Part shown: in pieces, positions 24,804 through 33,697 of the stretch
Numbering within the stretch: position 1 is the first letter of the stretch
Layout: every line of letters begins with the position of its first letter
DNA from: Paraburkholderia dioscoreae
Lineage (GTDB): Bacteria > Pseudomonadota > Gammaproteobacteria > Burkholderiales > Burkholderiaceae
Assembly (NCBI RefSeq): GCF_902459535.1
Contig: NZ_LR699554.1
Location: 2,046,001-2,110,000, forward strand
Length of the DNA: 64,000 bases
Direction: 5' to 3'
Program-made: the position numbers and the translations under genes
The notes under the pieces: model-generated
What the model was told of the DNA's origin: nothing
Database searches by the model: none
Seen by the model: only the letters and a program-made list of their open reading frames with translations

Positions 24804-26354
24804 TCAGACGGCCGCCACGGCGGCGGCAATTTCCGATTGCGCTTCGTGCTGGCCCAGCACGTCGGCGATGATCGACGGTTGGTCGGCTTCCGTCGGCTGT
24901 CGATAGATGTTCGCGACGGCGCCCGCATACATCGTGATGACGGTGTCACACAAAGCCAGCGTCTCGGGCAGATCGCTGGACAGCACGACGACGGCGATGC
25001 CGGTTTGCGCAATCGCACGGATACGCTGATGGATCTGCCGCTTCGCGTCGATGTCGACACCCGCACTCGGCTCTTCCAGCACCAGCACGCGCTTCGCACC
25101 CGCCATCGCGCGCGCGAGCAGCACCTTCTGCTGGTTGCCGCCGCTCAAGGTCATGATGCTGTGCTCGGCGTCGCCGAATTTCACCTGGCACGCCTCCAGC
25201 AACTCGGCACAACGCGTGCGTTCGCGCGCGGGACCGATGAAGCCAAAGCGCGACAGCCCCTTCAGTTGCGTCAACAGCAGGTTTTCGCGGATCGAACGGC
25301 CCGGCAGCACACCGTGGCTCGCGCGCCCCGCGGGTAGCCAGGCCACGCCGTGCGCCAACGCGTCCGCGGCGCCGCGCGGGCGATACGGGCGTCCGTCGAG
25401 CCTCAATGTGAGCGGGCCGGGATGCGCCGGCTCGTCCTGCCCGGTGAGGGCACGAACAAGTTTCTCCGCGCCGCAGCCCACCACCCCGTAAAACCCGGCG
25501 ATCTCGCCGCGCGCGATGGTCAGCGTGCGCGGACCATCGGCAGTAGGCACGGCTTCAATATCGACGAGGGGCGCGCGCGCGGAACCCTGCCCGGTTTGAC
25601 GCATGGCCGCCTGCTGCCGTTTGCCCGTCAGCCGCTCGACCACCTGGTCCGCGTCGATGTCCGGCGTCAGCGCAAATGAATCGACCACGCTGCCATTGCG
25701 CATGATGGTGACGCGGTCCGCCACGGTCATCACGTCTTCAATATGGTGCGTCACGAGGACGGCGGCGATGCCGCTGTCGCGCAACGTGCGCAGCACCGCG
25801 AAAAAGCGCTCCTTTTCAACGGCGCCAAGCATGGCGGTCGGTTCATCGAAGATCACTGCCTTCGGCTTGAACATCAGCGACTTGCCTATTTCGATGAGCT
25901 GCTGGACGGCAACCGGCAACGCCTTCACCGGCTGCTCCATGTCGATGCCCGCAAGCCCGAGTTGCGAGAGCACGCTCGCGGCACGCTGACGCTCGGCCTT
26001 GCGCAACGTGGGCGCCAACGGAAAGCGCCTGCCTTCGAAACCGAGCCACAGATTGGCACGAACCGAAAGATGCGGTGCGAGCGATAGTTCCTGATACACC
26101 ATCGTGACACCCGCCGAACGGGCTTCGCGCGGGCTCGCGAAACGCACGCAATTGCCGTTCAGCAGGACTTCGCCTTCGTCCGCGGGAAACAGGCCGCCCG
26201 CAATCTTGCCAAGCGTGGACTTGCCCGCGCCGTTCTCGCCGAGCACACAGTGAATCTCACCCGCGCAGAACTGGAGCGTGACACCGGCAAGTGCGCGTGT
26301 CGCACCGAATCGCTTGCCCAGATCCCGCACCTGCAAAACCGGTTCAGATGCCAT
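24804..26354 (-). CDS. ABC transporter ATPase with two nucleotide-binding domains (RbsA-like)
   Basis: A 516-residue cytoplasmic ATPase. The first domain has Walker A GENGAGKST, a QELSLAPHLSV switch region and Walker B IFDEPTAML, but its signature region lacks a canonical LSGGQ (KALPVAVQQLIEIGKSL), as is common in this family. The second domain has a degenerate P-loop (GVVGCGAEKLV), the signature LSGGNQQKVLLARAM and VLEEPSAGVD. Such asymmetry is typical for CUT2 ATPases. It powers the adjacent permease, 16 bp downstream. Confidence 0.93.
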   Translation of the reverse strand: MASEPVLQVRDLGKRFGATRALAGVTLQFCAGEIHCVLGENGAGKSTLGKIAGGLFPADEGEVLLNGNCVRFASPREARSAGVTMVYQELSLAPHLSVRANLWLGFEGRRFPLAPTLRKAERQRAASVLSQLGLAGIDMEQPVKALPVAVQQLIEIGKSLMFKPKAVIFDEPTAMLGAVEKERFFAVLRTLRDSGIAAVLVTHHIEDVMTVADRVTIMRNGSVVDSFALTPDIDADQVVERLTGKRQQAAMRQTGQGSARAPLVDIEAVPTADGPRTLTIARGEIAGFYGVVGCGAEKLVRALTGQDEPAHPGPLTLRLDGRPYRPRGAADALAHGVAWLPAGRASHGVLPGRSIRENLLLTQLKGLSRFGFIGPARERTRCAELLEACQVKFGDAEHSIMTLSGGNQQKVLLARAMAGAKRVLVLEEPSAGVDIDAKRQIHQRIRAIAQTGIAVVVLSSDLPETLALCDTVITMYAGAVANIYRQPTEADQPSIIADVLGQHEAQSEIAAAVAAV

Positions 26355-26397
26355 GATGGCCGCCCTTTACTCGTTTACTCGTTAAGGGGGAAACCGC

Positions 26398-27480
26398 CTA
26401 TTGCACGGCCGGCATCTGCCAGTTCTTCGGCGGAATTTCGTAGATCTCGAATGGATGCGTATCGACGTTCGCCTTCGTAATCAGGGTGGACGGCACGTCG
26501 TAGTGCGGATAGGCAAGTCCGCTTGCCGAAGGCGGCGCCAGATTTGGCAAAGGCTGGCCCGCTTCTGCGCGAATCGCGTACTGGACGATCAGACGGCCCA
26601 TGATGATGCCCGGCTCCGACACGACGGCGAGCATGCGGCCATCTTTCACCATCGGTGCGGCTTCGCGCACCATCGAACTGGTCACGACCTGAACCTTGCG
26701 GTTCTGCTGGCGGATCGCCTGCGCGGCACCCATGCCCAGCGAGACTTCCGGCGTGTAGACGAAGTTCGCATCGGGGTTGCGCAGCAACAGGTCGGATGTC
26801 TGCGCGAGACCTTCCTGCAGACCAAGCGCGCCGCCAAACGCGCCGGGCAACACCTTCATCGACGGGCATTTCTTCGCTTCGTCGGTGAAGCCCACGTAAC
26901 GCAAACGTACCCATTCCGCGCCCGCGGGCCCCGGCACGGAGACGACCGTCTTTTCGCCGGTGCCGCTCCTGCACACTGCGTCGGCGAGCACCTTGCCGAT
27001 CGCGCTGTCGTCTTGCAGCACGCCGAAATCGACGTTTTTGCTATTCACGGGAATACCGACGGACGCGACCTTCATACCAGTACTCTTCAACGAACGGATG
27101 ATGGGATCGAAGCCGTCGTAAGCGGCGGGCGCCAACACAGCGACGTTCACGCCGAGCGTCTTGAACGCGTCGAGTTGCGCGAACTGCTCGCGGACATTGC
27201 CATACGCGCCCGCAATCGACACCTGCACTACCTGCACGTTCGATCGTTTCGCTTCGTCCTCGATACCGTAGACAATGCCTTTGTAGAAGTCGTCGTTCAA
27301 ATGAACGACAGTCACGCCGATCTTGAACGGCGTGGCCGCCTTCATCGGCGCGATGAGACCGAGCAGACGGTCCGTTTCGGCATGCGCGCCGGGTGCCGCG
27401 AGCAGAGCGGCGAGCGCGACGACAGTGGGCAATTTGCGCAACGTGCAGCGCGCCTTATGAGCGAACGAGGTAATCGGCAC
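26398..27480 (-). CDS. Periplasmic substrate-binding protein, CUT2/sugar-binding type
   Basis: A 360-residue exported binding protein of the RbsB/TorT type. The signal peptide (RKLPTVVALAALLAAPGAHAE) is cut after AHA. The mature protein begins with TPFKIGVTVVHLNDDFYKGIVYGIEDEAKRS and contains VAVLAPAAYDGFDPII and GRLIVQYAI blocks. I take GTG at 27478-27480 as start because AGAGGA lies at good spacing; an in-frame ATG at 27555 would overlap the end of the amidohydrolase gene. It is the first gene of the ABC importer. The binding pocket cannot be read from sequence alone, so the ligand is unknown. Confidence 0.9.
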   Translation of the reverse strand: MPITSFAHKARCTLRKLPTVVALAALLAAPGAHAETDRLLGLIAPMKAATPFKIGVTVVHLNDDFYKGIVYGIEDEAKRSNVQVVQVSIAGAYGNVREQFAQLDAFKTLGVNVAVLAPAAYDGFDPIIRSLKSTGMKVASVGIPVNSKNVDFGVLQDDSAIGKVLADAVCRSGTGEKTVVSVPGPAGAEWVRLRYVGFTDEAKKCPSMKVLPGAFGGALGLQEGLAQTSDLLLRNPDANFVYTPEVSLGMGAAQAIRQQNRKVQVVTSSMVREAAPMVKDGRMLAVVSEPGIIMGRLIVQYAIRAEAGQPLPNLAPPSASGLAYPHYDVPSTLITKANVDTHPFEIYEIPPKNWQMPAVQ

Positions 27481-27520
27481 GGTAGTCCTCTTCGTGGTCT
27501 TCGTAGCGTGGTGGAAAGAA

Positions 27521-28879
27521 TCACTGCACGAGCCGGCCGCTGCCGCTCGTTTCATCGTATTCGTACAGCCCGTTCAGGAAGATCTTGGTGCGTTCGTACC
27601 ACTTGCGCTGCCGCGGCGGCGGCGGCGTGCGATCGACTGGCCGTCCGCCCTTGAAAATGTAGTCGAAGCTCTTTGGCCTTTGCAGCAGGCGAATGTCGTC
27701 CAGAGGATTGCCGGGTACCACCAGCACGTCCGCGAGACGCCCCGCTTCGAGCTTGCCGACCTCGTGACCGAAGCGATGCAAAAGACGCGTCGCGGCGAGC
27801 GTGTTCGCATGGATCGCCTGCAGCGGCGTAAGCCCGAGCAGATCGACGAACAGCTCCATTTCGCGCGCATGCCATTGGCCATACGGCACGGGTGACCAAC
27901 CGCTCTCGCTGCCGGCGATGAGCGGCACACCGGCCTCGTAAGCGCGCCGCAGATTGACGCTCGCCGCTTCGATTTCCGCCCGGAACGCCGCGGCACCCGA
28001 TGCACCCGCGTTGCCCTGTTTCGCTTCGACGAGATTGACGAGCAGCGTGAGCGTCGGCGTGATTACGCAGTGATTCTTCAGGCAGGCTTCAATGCCCTCG
28101 TCATCGATGTAGGACGCGTGGAACAGATTGTCGAAGCCTGCCTGCGCCGACCAGAGCGCGGCCTCTCGCGAGCGCGCATGGACGCTGCAGAGCTTGCCGA
28201 GCCGGTGCGTCTCTTCGGCAATGATGCGGAATTCCTCGAGCGTGAAAGCCGACGAGCCGAGCGCGTCGGGCGTAATCAGGTTGTCGTTCGAGCCCGACAC
28301 CTTGATCGCGTCTATTTCGTCCTTGACCTGAAAACGGATCTGCTCCACCAGGTCTTCGCGCGTCTTCACGAGCACCGCGCTCTGCCCTACGGGAAACGGC
28401 ATCTCGTTCGGGAACGAGTCTTCGAGACCCTGGTGGTTGGTGAGCTGCTTACCCGAAACCGCGAAGCGCGGCCCCTCGAACATGCCCGTGTCGATCGCGT
28501 CCCGTACGGCCTGCGCGATGTTGTACGTCGTGGCCGCATCGAATGCACTGGTCACACCCGCCTGCAAAACCTTTTTCGCGTAATAAAGCGCCTTCGCCGT
28601 ACGGAATTCGACGGGCGTGTAAAGGGCATTTTCTTCTTCCGAACGCGCTTCGCCGAACGAGATATGCGTGTGCCCATCGACGAGGCCGGGCATTAGCGTG
28701 CGCCCCGGCAGATCGATGACTTCCAGTCGACGGTCGGCATAGAGGGGAGGCAGATCGCGCGCCGCGCCGAGCCACGCGATCCGTTCGCCTTCGATTACAA
28801 GCGCACCGTTCTCGACTGGCGGGTTCAGCGTGCCATCGATGATCCTGCCTTTGAGCAGATAGCCGTTGGTAGTTGTCAT
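27521..28879 (-). CDS. Metal-dependent amidohydrolase
   Basis: A 452-residue amidohydrolase-superfamily enzyme (imidazolonepropionase/prolidase-like branch). Metal-site residues are visible: DGHTHIS (HxH after the first strand), the Lys in IDAIKVSGSND, and His in CSVHARSREA and NLFHASYI. An N-terminal composite beta domain ends at LPGRTLMPGLVDG. Such enzymes hydrolyse cyclic or linear amides, lactams or imides. I use the ATG at 28879, with GGAT upstream; a first ATG at 28894 directly abuts the stop of the upstream hydrolase gene. It is co-transcribed with the alpha/beta hydrolase and the ABC importer, and probably opens an amide bond of the imported compound or of an intermediate. Confidence 0.88.
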   Translation of the reverse strand: MTTTNGYLLKGRIIDGTLNPPVENGALVIEGERIAWLGAARDLPPLYADRRLEVIDLPGRTLMPGLVDGHTHISFGEARSEEENALYTPVEFRTAKALYYAKKVLQAGVTSAFDAATTYNIAQAVRDAIDTGMFEGPRFAVSGKQLTNHQGLEDSFPNEMPFPVGQSAVLVKTREDLVEQIRFQVKDEIDAIKVSGSNDNLITPDALGSSAFTLEEFRIIAEETHRLGKLCSVHARSREAALWSAQAGFDNLFHASYIDDEGIEACLKNHCVITPTLTLLVNLVEAKQGNAGASGAAAFRAEIEAASVNLRRAYEAGVPLIAGSESGWSPVPYGQWHAREMELFVDLLGLTPLQAIHANTLAATRLLHRFGHEVGKLEAGRLADVLVVPGNPLDDIRLLQRPKSFDYIFKGGRPVDRTPPPPRQRKWYERTKIFLNGLYEYDETSGSGRLVQ

Positions 28880-28894
28880 GGTACAGAGATCCAT

Positions 28895-29740
28895 TTACTG
28901 CGGATTCACGGAGCCGAGCGCCGCATCGAAGAGCCGCTGCGCCGTGGCGAGAAAGACGTCGGTGCGCTCGAACGCGACCGAGTGCGAACAGTCGGAGAGC
29001 AGCGCGAGGTCGGCATGCGGCAGTCGCCGGGCGATCTGAACCGAACTGGACGGCGCAAAGGCGATGTCGTCGCGACCGTGCAGCAGCGCAACGGGACAGA
29101 GAATGCGCGCGAGCGTCGCGTCGTCGAGCGTTGCGGCGCGGATGTATTGCGATGGCTCGCCAGCGAACATGCTGTCGAAATACTCGGCGTAGCCCGGCGC
29201 GAACACCACGGGTTCGCGCGCGGCGAGATACGCTTCGTCGATAACCGAGGTGTCGTGAATCAAACCCTGAAGCGCGAGCACCAGTTCTTCCCTGGTAGTC
29301 GGGCAACGCCAGCAACGGCGCGTCGCGTCGGTCGCTTCGAACGGCGCGCCCATCGTGCCCGTCGTCAGCACGGCCGCCACGCGCGGCGAGGCGGCGGCAA
29401 GCGTGAGCGCAATCGCGCCAGAGATCGAATGGCCAATCACGCCGACCTTCTCACCGGGTACACGTTCGAGCAGCGCTTTTGCCTGACGCACCCAGAGGTC
29501 GAAGTCGAAAAAAGGCGCAGACGGCTTGCGGGCACTCTTGCCGAAGCCGATCAGGTCCATCGCGTAGAGGTCGTACCGGGCAGCAAGCGCGGGCAGCACC
29601 GTGCGCCAGTTGCCGATGCTGGAAGCGCCCGGCCCCGAGCCGTGAATCATCAATAGCGGCGCGCCCGCGCCGCCGCGATAGACCGTCACGGGCATATCTT
29701 CGAATGCGAACTGCTCCTCGCGCATCTCGATCGTGGACAT
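28895..29740 (-). CDS. Alpha/beta hydrolase (C-C or amide-bond hydrolase type)
   Basis: A 281-residue alpha/beta hydrolase, first gene of the operon. It has the oxyanion motif MIHGSGPGASSIGNW (typical of meta-cleavage-product hydrolases), the nucleophile motif GHSISG, LLHGRDDIAF with the catalytic Asp and a final DCSHSVAFE with the catalytic His. Family members hydrolyse C-C bonds of ring-cleavage products; another relative, E-2-(acetamidomethylene)succinate hydrolase, follows MHPCO in vitamin B6 degradation. Given the MHPCO-like monooxygenase in this operon, a role on the opened product is plausible. Start ATG at 29738-29740. Confidence 0.88.
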   Translation of the reverse strand: MSTIEMREEQFAFEDMPVTVYRGGAGAPLLMIHGSGPGASSIGNWRTVLPALAARYDLYAMDLIGFGKSARKPSAPFFDFDLWVRQAKALLERVPGEKVGVIGHSISGAIALTLAAASPRVAAVLTTGTMGAPFEATDATRRCWRCPTTREELVLALQGLIHDTSVIDEAYLAAREPVVFAPGYAEYFDSMFAGEPSQYIRAATLDDATLARILCPVALLHGRDDIAFAPSSSVQIARRLPHADLALLSDCSHSVAFERTDVFLATAQRLFDAALGSVNPQ

Positions 29741-29798
29741 CGTCGGAACCTCGCAGCCGTACAGTGGAAATAATTCTATGACTCACAATCCATTTTTC

Positions 29799-29822
29799 AA
29801 AAATAAAACCATGATTATTTTT
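29799..29822. promoter_or_regulatory. Candidate GntR operator
   Basis: aaaaataa-N8-ttattttt is a perfect 8-bp inverted repeat in the divergent region between the catabolic operon (start 29740) and the GntR gene (start 29905). Outer arms tccat (29789-29793) and atgga (29826-29830) nearly extend the symmetry. Its position fits control of both genes by the GntR protein. Confidence 0.5.
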
Positions 29823-29904
29823 TTGATGGATTGCTACGTACGGAATAGTTTTTCGCTTGGATGCCGTGCTATGCTCGCGCAGATACGACTATTGGCTGCA
29901 AGGC

Positions 29905-30690
29905 ATGCGAAATACAAAAGATGGCCGCACGTTGAATACGGCAATGTTCGACCAGCTGCGGGAGGCAATACTGACGGGCAAGCTGCTGCCGGGACAACGG
30001 CTCAAGGTCTCGCTGATGGCGCAGACGCATGGCGTCAGTCTGAATGTGGTGCGGGAGGCGCTGAATCGCCTCGCCGGCGAACAATGGGTGGAGATCGAAC
30101 CGCAGCACGGCTTTCGCGTTCGCGCGCTAACGGCGGAAGATCTGATCGACCTCGTGCGTCAACGGGCGATCTTCGAGGGAATTGCGCTGCGTCAATCGAT
30201 TGCGCGCGGCGACGTGGAATGGCAATCGAAAGTCGTCGCGGCACACCATCGGCTCAGCCGCACGCCTGTTGGCGTCGAGTCCGAGCCGGAGCGCGTGAAT
30301 CCGGAGTGGCTCGCGCGCCACGAGGAATTCAACATCGTCATGATGGAGGCTTGCGGCAGTCCACGGCTCGTGCAGATCGTGCGCCAACTGGCCGAGGCCA
30401 GTGCCATGTATCACCGCGCGCTGCTGCCGGCCGTCAGCGCCGAAGGCGAGTTGGAGAGCGAGCACACGGCGCTGCTCGACGCCATACTCGCGGGTGATGC
30501 GGACCTGGCAGTACGCGTGCTGACAACACATCTCGAGCAGACGCGCGACCTCATGCTGCCGATGTTGGCGAAGACACTTGCTCCAACGGAGATTGCCGCA
30601 GAGCCCGACCACGTACGGCCGCCTGAAGAAAAGCGTCGCCGCGGACGGCCTCCGGGTTCAAGAAAGGTACAGGCCGCCGTAGCAAAATAA
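29905..30690 (+). CDS. GntR-family regulator (FadR subfamily)
   Basis: A 261-residue regulator. The winged helix-turn-helix is LREAILTGKLLPGQRLKVSLMAQTHGVSLNVVREALNRLAGEQWVEIEPQHGFRV. The C-terminal all-helical FCD domain contains LVRQRAIFEGIALRQSIARGD and FNIVMMEACGSPRL, EHTALLDAILAGDADLAVRVLTTHLEQTRDLML, with conserved Asp/His positions for metal binding. A basic tail (KRRRGRPPGSRK) is an unusual AT-hook-like extension. It is divergent from the MHPCO-like operon and presumably represses it until the substrate or an intermediate binds. The start at 29905 follows the GntR alignment; a TTG at 29857 is possible. Confidence 0.9.
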   Translation: MRNTKDGRTLNTAMFDQLREAILTGKLLPGQRLKVSLMAQTHGVSLNVVREALNRLAGEQWVEIEPQHGFRVRALTAEDLIDLVRQRAIFEGIALRQSIARGDVEWQSKVVAAHHRLSRTPVGVESEPERVNPEWLARHEEFNIVMMEACGSPRLVQIVRQLAEASAMYHRALLPAVSAEGELESEHTALLDAILAGDADLAVRVLTTHLEQTRDLMLPMLAKTLAPTEIAAEPDHVRPPEEKRRRGRPPGSRKVQAAVAK

Positions 30691-30755
30691 GATCGACGCC
30701 GGCCAGTCAATCACGCAGGTAGCCGCCACTGTCAGTCAGGCGGCCTGCTCAGCGT

Positions 30756-31163
30756 TCACGGTTGACCGTCGAACTCCTTTTCACTATCAAGGCAATCCAT
30801 CCACGGGAACCGGCGCTTTGTCCAGATCTGGCGAACCGGTTTTCCCAGTTCGTAACGTTGCATCAAGGCGCCAATGCGCAGCGAGTAGGTTGCGGGATTC
30901 TCGGCCGCGCATGAATAGACCGGAGCGCCGCAGTTCTCGCAGAATGCATGAATCCGCTTCGCACCGCTCGTGCCCGTTTTAACGTATTGCCGCGGACTTC
31001 CTTTGACGATGAGGAACCGGTCTGCCGACGCGGGCACGTTCGCGCGAAAGACCGTCCCTGAAAGCGTCTGACAGTCCTGGCAATGACAGATCGAAACCGT
31101 CCCGGGCTCGACCTCCGCTTCGTATTCAATCGCACCGCAGTGGCAGCGGCCTTCGACTTTCAT
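30756..31163 (-). CDS. GFA-family (glutathione-dependent formaldehyde-activating-like) zinc protein
   Basis: A 135-residue protein with the GFA/CENP-V zinc-binding cysteines: GRCHCGAIEYEAEV (CxC near the N-terminus), CHCQDCQTLSG (CxCxxC) and FCENCGAPVYSC (CxxC). The family is named after a proposed formaldehyde-glutathione activity, but most members have no proven function. The start ATG at 31161-31163 has AGGAG at good spacing; the open frame upstream is non-coding. It lies alone between the GntR gene and the second porin and is separated from the porin by a strong hairpin. Confidence 0.88.
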   Translation of the reverse strand: MKVEGRCHCGAIEYEAEVEPGTVSICHCQDCQTLSGTVFRANVPASADRFLIVKGSPRQYVKTGTSGAKRIHAFCENCGAPVYSCAAENPATYSLRIGALMQRYELGKPVRQIWTKRRFPWMDCLDSEKEFDGQP

Positions 31164-31305
31164 CCTGTTCTCCTGAACTGTCCTTCCAGGGAAGGTCTGC
31201 ACAACTCGTTTCAGAGCACTGATTTTATGCCACTTTATTTGTCGAGGAAGTGAGTACCGGAAACCAGCAGGTGTATCGTGCCTCCGGCGTCTCCTCGGTA
31301 TAAGC

Positions 31306-31346
31306 GAAACTCCCCACGGCCGCACAAATCAGCCGGGGGGAGTTTC
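31306..31346 (-). terminator. Terminator-like hairpin after the second porin
   Basis: gaaactcccc pairs with ggggagtttc, extended inward by cggc/gccg across a single mismatch, about 14 bp in all with an 11-nt loop. It lies 38 bp after the porin stop and is followed by only a short T-rich patch. It probably ends the porin transcript. Confidence 0.6.
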
Positions 31347-31383
31347 TGGAGAACTACGAATATAGTCCTCGCGTCGATCATGA

Positions 31384-32589
31384 TCAGAAGCGGTGGCGAA
31401 TGCCGACTCGCACGAGGCTTTGATGATCCGAGTCTGATGGCGTGATCGTGTAGATCGCGGCATGCGCCTCGCCGCCCGTGGAGTCAGTTCCGGATGCGTG
31501 CTGGTACATCCCCATCAGGTAGACATCCGTGCGCTTGGACAGCGAATAGTCCGCGCCGAGCGAAATCTGATGATACGTTGCACCACCGACCTTGCCGCGC
31601 GCCGAGCTGATGCTGCTGCCCTTCATATAATCGTATGCGACTCCGAGCAGCAGCGCCTGCCCGACGCGATATTCGCCATTGATTTCCGCGTTATTGTAGT
31701 GGGTGCTGCCCATGAAGCCATTCGGATTCGGACCCGACGTGGTATCGCCCAGCCCCTTGAACGCAGTATTCGAGTACGTGACGCCAATGTGCGCCGCGCC
31801 AAGCTGGAACCCGCCGCCCGCCGTAATTGACTGATACGTCGACGCTGATGCGAATCCAGACAATGACGGCGCTGTGCCGAGGTTCGAGCCCGGCACGCCG
31901 TTGGTCGTCGCGGCAACCGTGCCCGTCGCGCCGAAGTACGAGACGTTCGGGTTATGAGCGTTCAGGTAAGCCGCGCCGAGCACGAACGGCCCGTATGTGT
32001 AGCCGCCGCCAACGCTATAAATCTGGTTGCGGCCCACGGAGCCCGCCACGCCACCCATCGAATACAGCGCGCTGAACGCGAATCCGCCGAAAGACGGGCT
32101 CCTGTATTTCACCGAGTTGTTGATGCGAAACGAGTTGTTCAGGTTGTCGATATCGGCCGGATGCGTACCGAACGCCCCGCTCCAGCGCGTCGCGGAAACC
32201 AGCGGTCCGACAAAGTCGACACGGGGATCGTACTGGCGACCGAGCGTCACCGTGCCGAGCCGTGCGCTCGAAAGACCGACCCACGCCTGTCGGCCGAATT
32301 CCAGCCCGCCCTGCCCAAGCTTGCCATTCGATGCATCAAAACCGTTTTCAAGGACGAAGACCGCCTTGAGGCCGCCGCCCAGATCCTCAGTGCCGCGCAT
32401 GCCCCAGCGGCTACCCTGGATGACGCCGCTCGTCGCGCTGATCACTTTGCCGCCGCCGCTATTGCTGATGTAGTTCAGCCCTTCATCGATGATGCCGTAC
32501 AGCGTGACGCTGCTCTGCGCGTGCGCCACGCCCGTTCCGGCGAGCAGGAATGCCAATGCCGAAGATTGCGCGTAAATGTGCTTTTTCAT
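31384..32589 (-). CDS. Outer-membrane porin (Gram-negative OmpC/Porin_4 type)
   Basis: A 401-residue porin with a signal peptide (SALAFLLAGTGVAHAQ), the mature start SSVTLYGIIDEGLNYISNSGGG, a constriction-loop segment, and C-terminal VGIRHRF. It forms a trimeric channel in the outer membrane. It lies 156 bp downstream of the DUF979 gene on the same strand and may be the last gene of the Hyu operon or have its own promoter. Co-location with an inner-membrane uptake candidate (DUF969/DUF979) suggests a shared transport path for one substrate; that is inference. Confidence 0.93.
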   Translation of the reverse strand: MKKHIYAQSSALAFLLAGTGVAHAQSSVTLYGIIDEGLNYISNSGGGKVISATSGVIQGSRWGMRGTEDLGGGLKAVFVLENGFDASNGKLGQGGLEFGRQAWVGLSSARLGTVTLGRQYDPRVDFVGPLVSATRWSGAFGTHPADIDNLNNSFRINNSVKYRSPSFGGFAFSALYSMGGVAGSVGRNQIYSVGGGYTYGPFVLGAAYLNAHNPNVSYFGATGTVAATTNGVPGSNLGTAPSLSGFASASTYQSITAGGGFQLGAAHIGVTYSNTAFKGLGDTTSGPNPNGFMGSTHYNNAEINGEYRVGQALLLGVAYDYMKGSSISSARGKVGGATYHQISLGADYSLSKRTDVYLMGMYQHASGTDSTGGEAHAAIYTITPSDSDHQSLVRVGIRHRF

Positions 32590-32745
32590 CAGTAGACCCC
32601 GACGTGTGATGTTGTGAGACTTCGAAAAAAACGCGCGACAAAACCCGCCACGAGACGGTGAGCCGTCCGTGCAATGGGTTGGTTGAGCGCGGGGGAAAAG
32701 CTGGATGTATTGCCGGATGAAGCGGCGAGAAGCGCTAGCCGGGCG

Positions 32746-33696
32746 TTACATCAGCAGATAAAGCAGAACCACGTTGGCGAGCAGCAATGGGAACGCTGTC
32801 ATCGCCTGGACGCGAATTACGCCGTAACGGTCGGGCAATTCGAGCAGCGCCGCGGGCACGATGTTGAAGTGCGCCGCCATTGGCGTGACGAGCGTGCCGC
32901 AATAGCCCGAGAACATGCCGATCGCCGCGATCACGGCAGGATTGCCGTGATACGTATGGATCAACACGGGCAAGCCTACAGCCATCATCGCCACCGGGAA
33001 GGCCGCGAATGCGCCACCCATGATCATCGTCATGATCGCTGCGCCGAACGTGTAGACGATCACCGCGACCAGCTTGAAGTCCGTATTGACATAAGTATGC
33101 GTGAGCCATGCCGCCGCCTCGCCGACGCCCGCGCGGCCGAACATCAGCCCGAGAACCGCCAGCATCTGCGGCAGGAGCAACGCCCAGCCAAGCGATTCCG
33201 TCAGATGCCTCGACTGCCTCATCGATTCGACGGGCGTCCCACGCGTGATGCGACACGCGACCATCACCGCGACGATCACGCTCAGGCCCAATGCGACAAG
33301 CGTCGGGTTGGACTGATCGAACACGAACAGTCCGTCGAGTTTGAGCTTCGGCAGCGCAACCGAGCCGATCAGCGTGCCGATCGGCACCAGCAATGCGGGC
33401 ACGAATAGCCAGTTGCCGAGGCGCGCCACGCTCGCGTTGCGCTCGGCATCGGGCAGCGGCGCAGGCTTGCCGCGCCCGAGTCCGCCAAAGCCCGCGATCA
33501 GCGCGGCCACCACCACCGCCGCACCCACCACGGGCGGCGCAAGCCGGTCGCTGAACAGGAACAGCGCCGAAAAGATCAGCCAGAACATGCCGCTACCGAG
33601 CCGCCGCGTATGTGTGCGATCGAGCAGGATCAACACACCCGTGATCGCAAGGATGACGCCGGCCAGCCAGTAGAAGTATTCGCTGCGCAAAATCAT
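32746..33696 (-). CDS. DUF979-family membrane protein
   Basis: A 316-residue inner-membrane protein with 9-10 predicted helices. It begins SEYFYWLAGVILAITGVLILLD and contains GAAIMTMIMGGAFAAFPVAMMAVGLP and the conserved GMFSGYCGTLVTPMAAHFNIVPAALLEL segment near the C-terminus. DUF979 genes are nearly always next to DUF969 genes, as here (1-bp gap), and the two are thought to form one permease. As I recall, comparative genomics has linked the pair to pyroglutamate (5-oxoproline) metabolism; that is a family-level association, not shown by this sequence. Confidence 0.88.
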   Translation of the reverse strand: MILRSEYFYWLAGVILAITGVLILLDRTHTRRLGSGMFWLIFSALFLFSDRLAPPVVGAAVVVAALIAGFGGLGRGKPAPLPDAERNASVARLGNWLFVPALLVPIGTLIGSVALPKLKLDGLFVFDQSNPTLVALGLSVIVAVMVACRITRGTPVESMRQSRHLTESLGWALLLPQMLAVLGLMFGRAGVGEAAAWLTHTYVNTDFKLVAVIVYTFGAAIMTMIMGGAFAAFPVAMMAVGLPVLIHTYHGNPAVIAAIGMFSGYCGTLVTPMAAHFNIVPAALLELPDRYGVIRVQAMTAFPLLLANVVLLYLLM

Positions 33697-33697
33697 C

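Noticed and set aside
26401..27654. Long plus-strand frame opposite the binding-protein gene
   Set aside because: Arg/His-rich translation typical of the antisense of GC-rich genes; the minus-strand frame has a signal peptide and family blocks.
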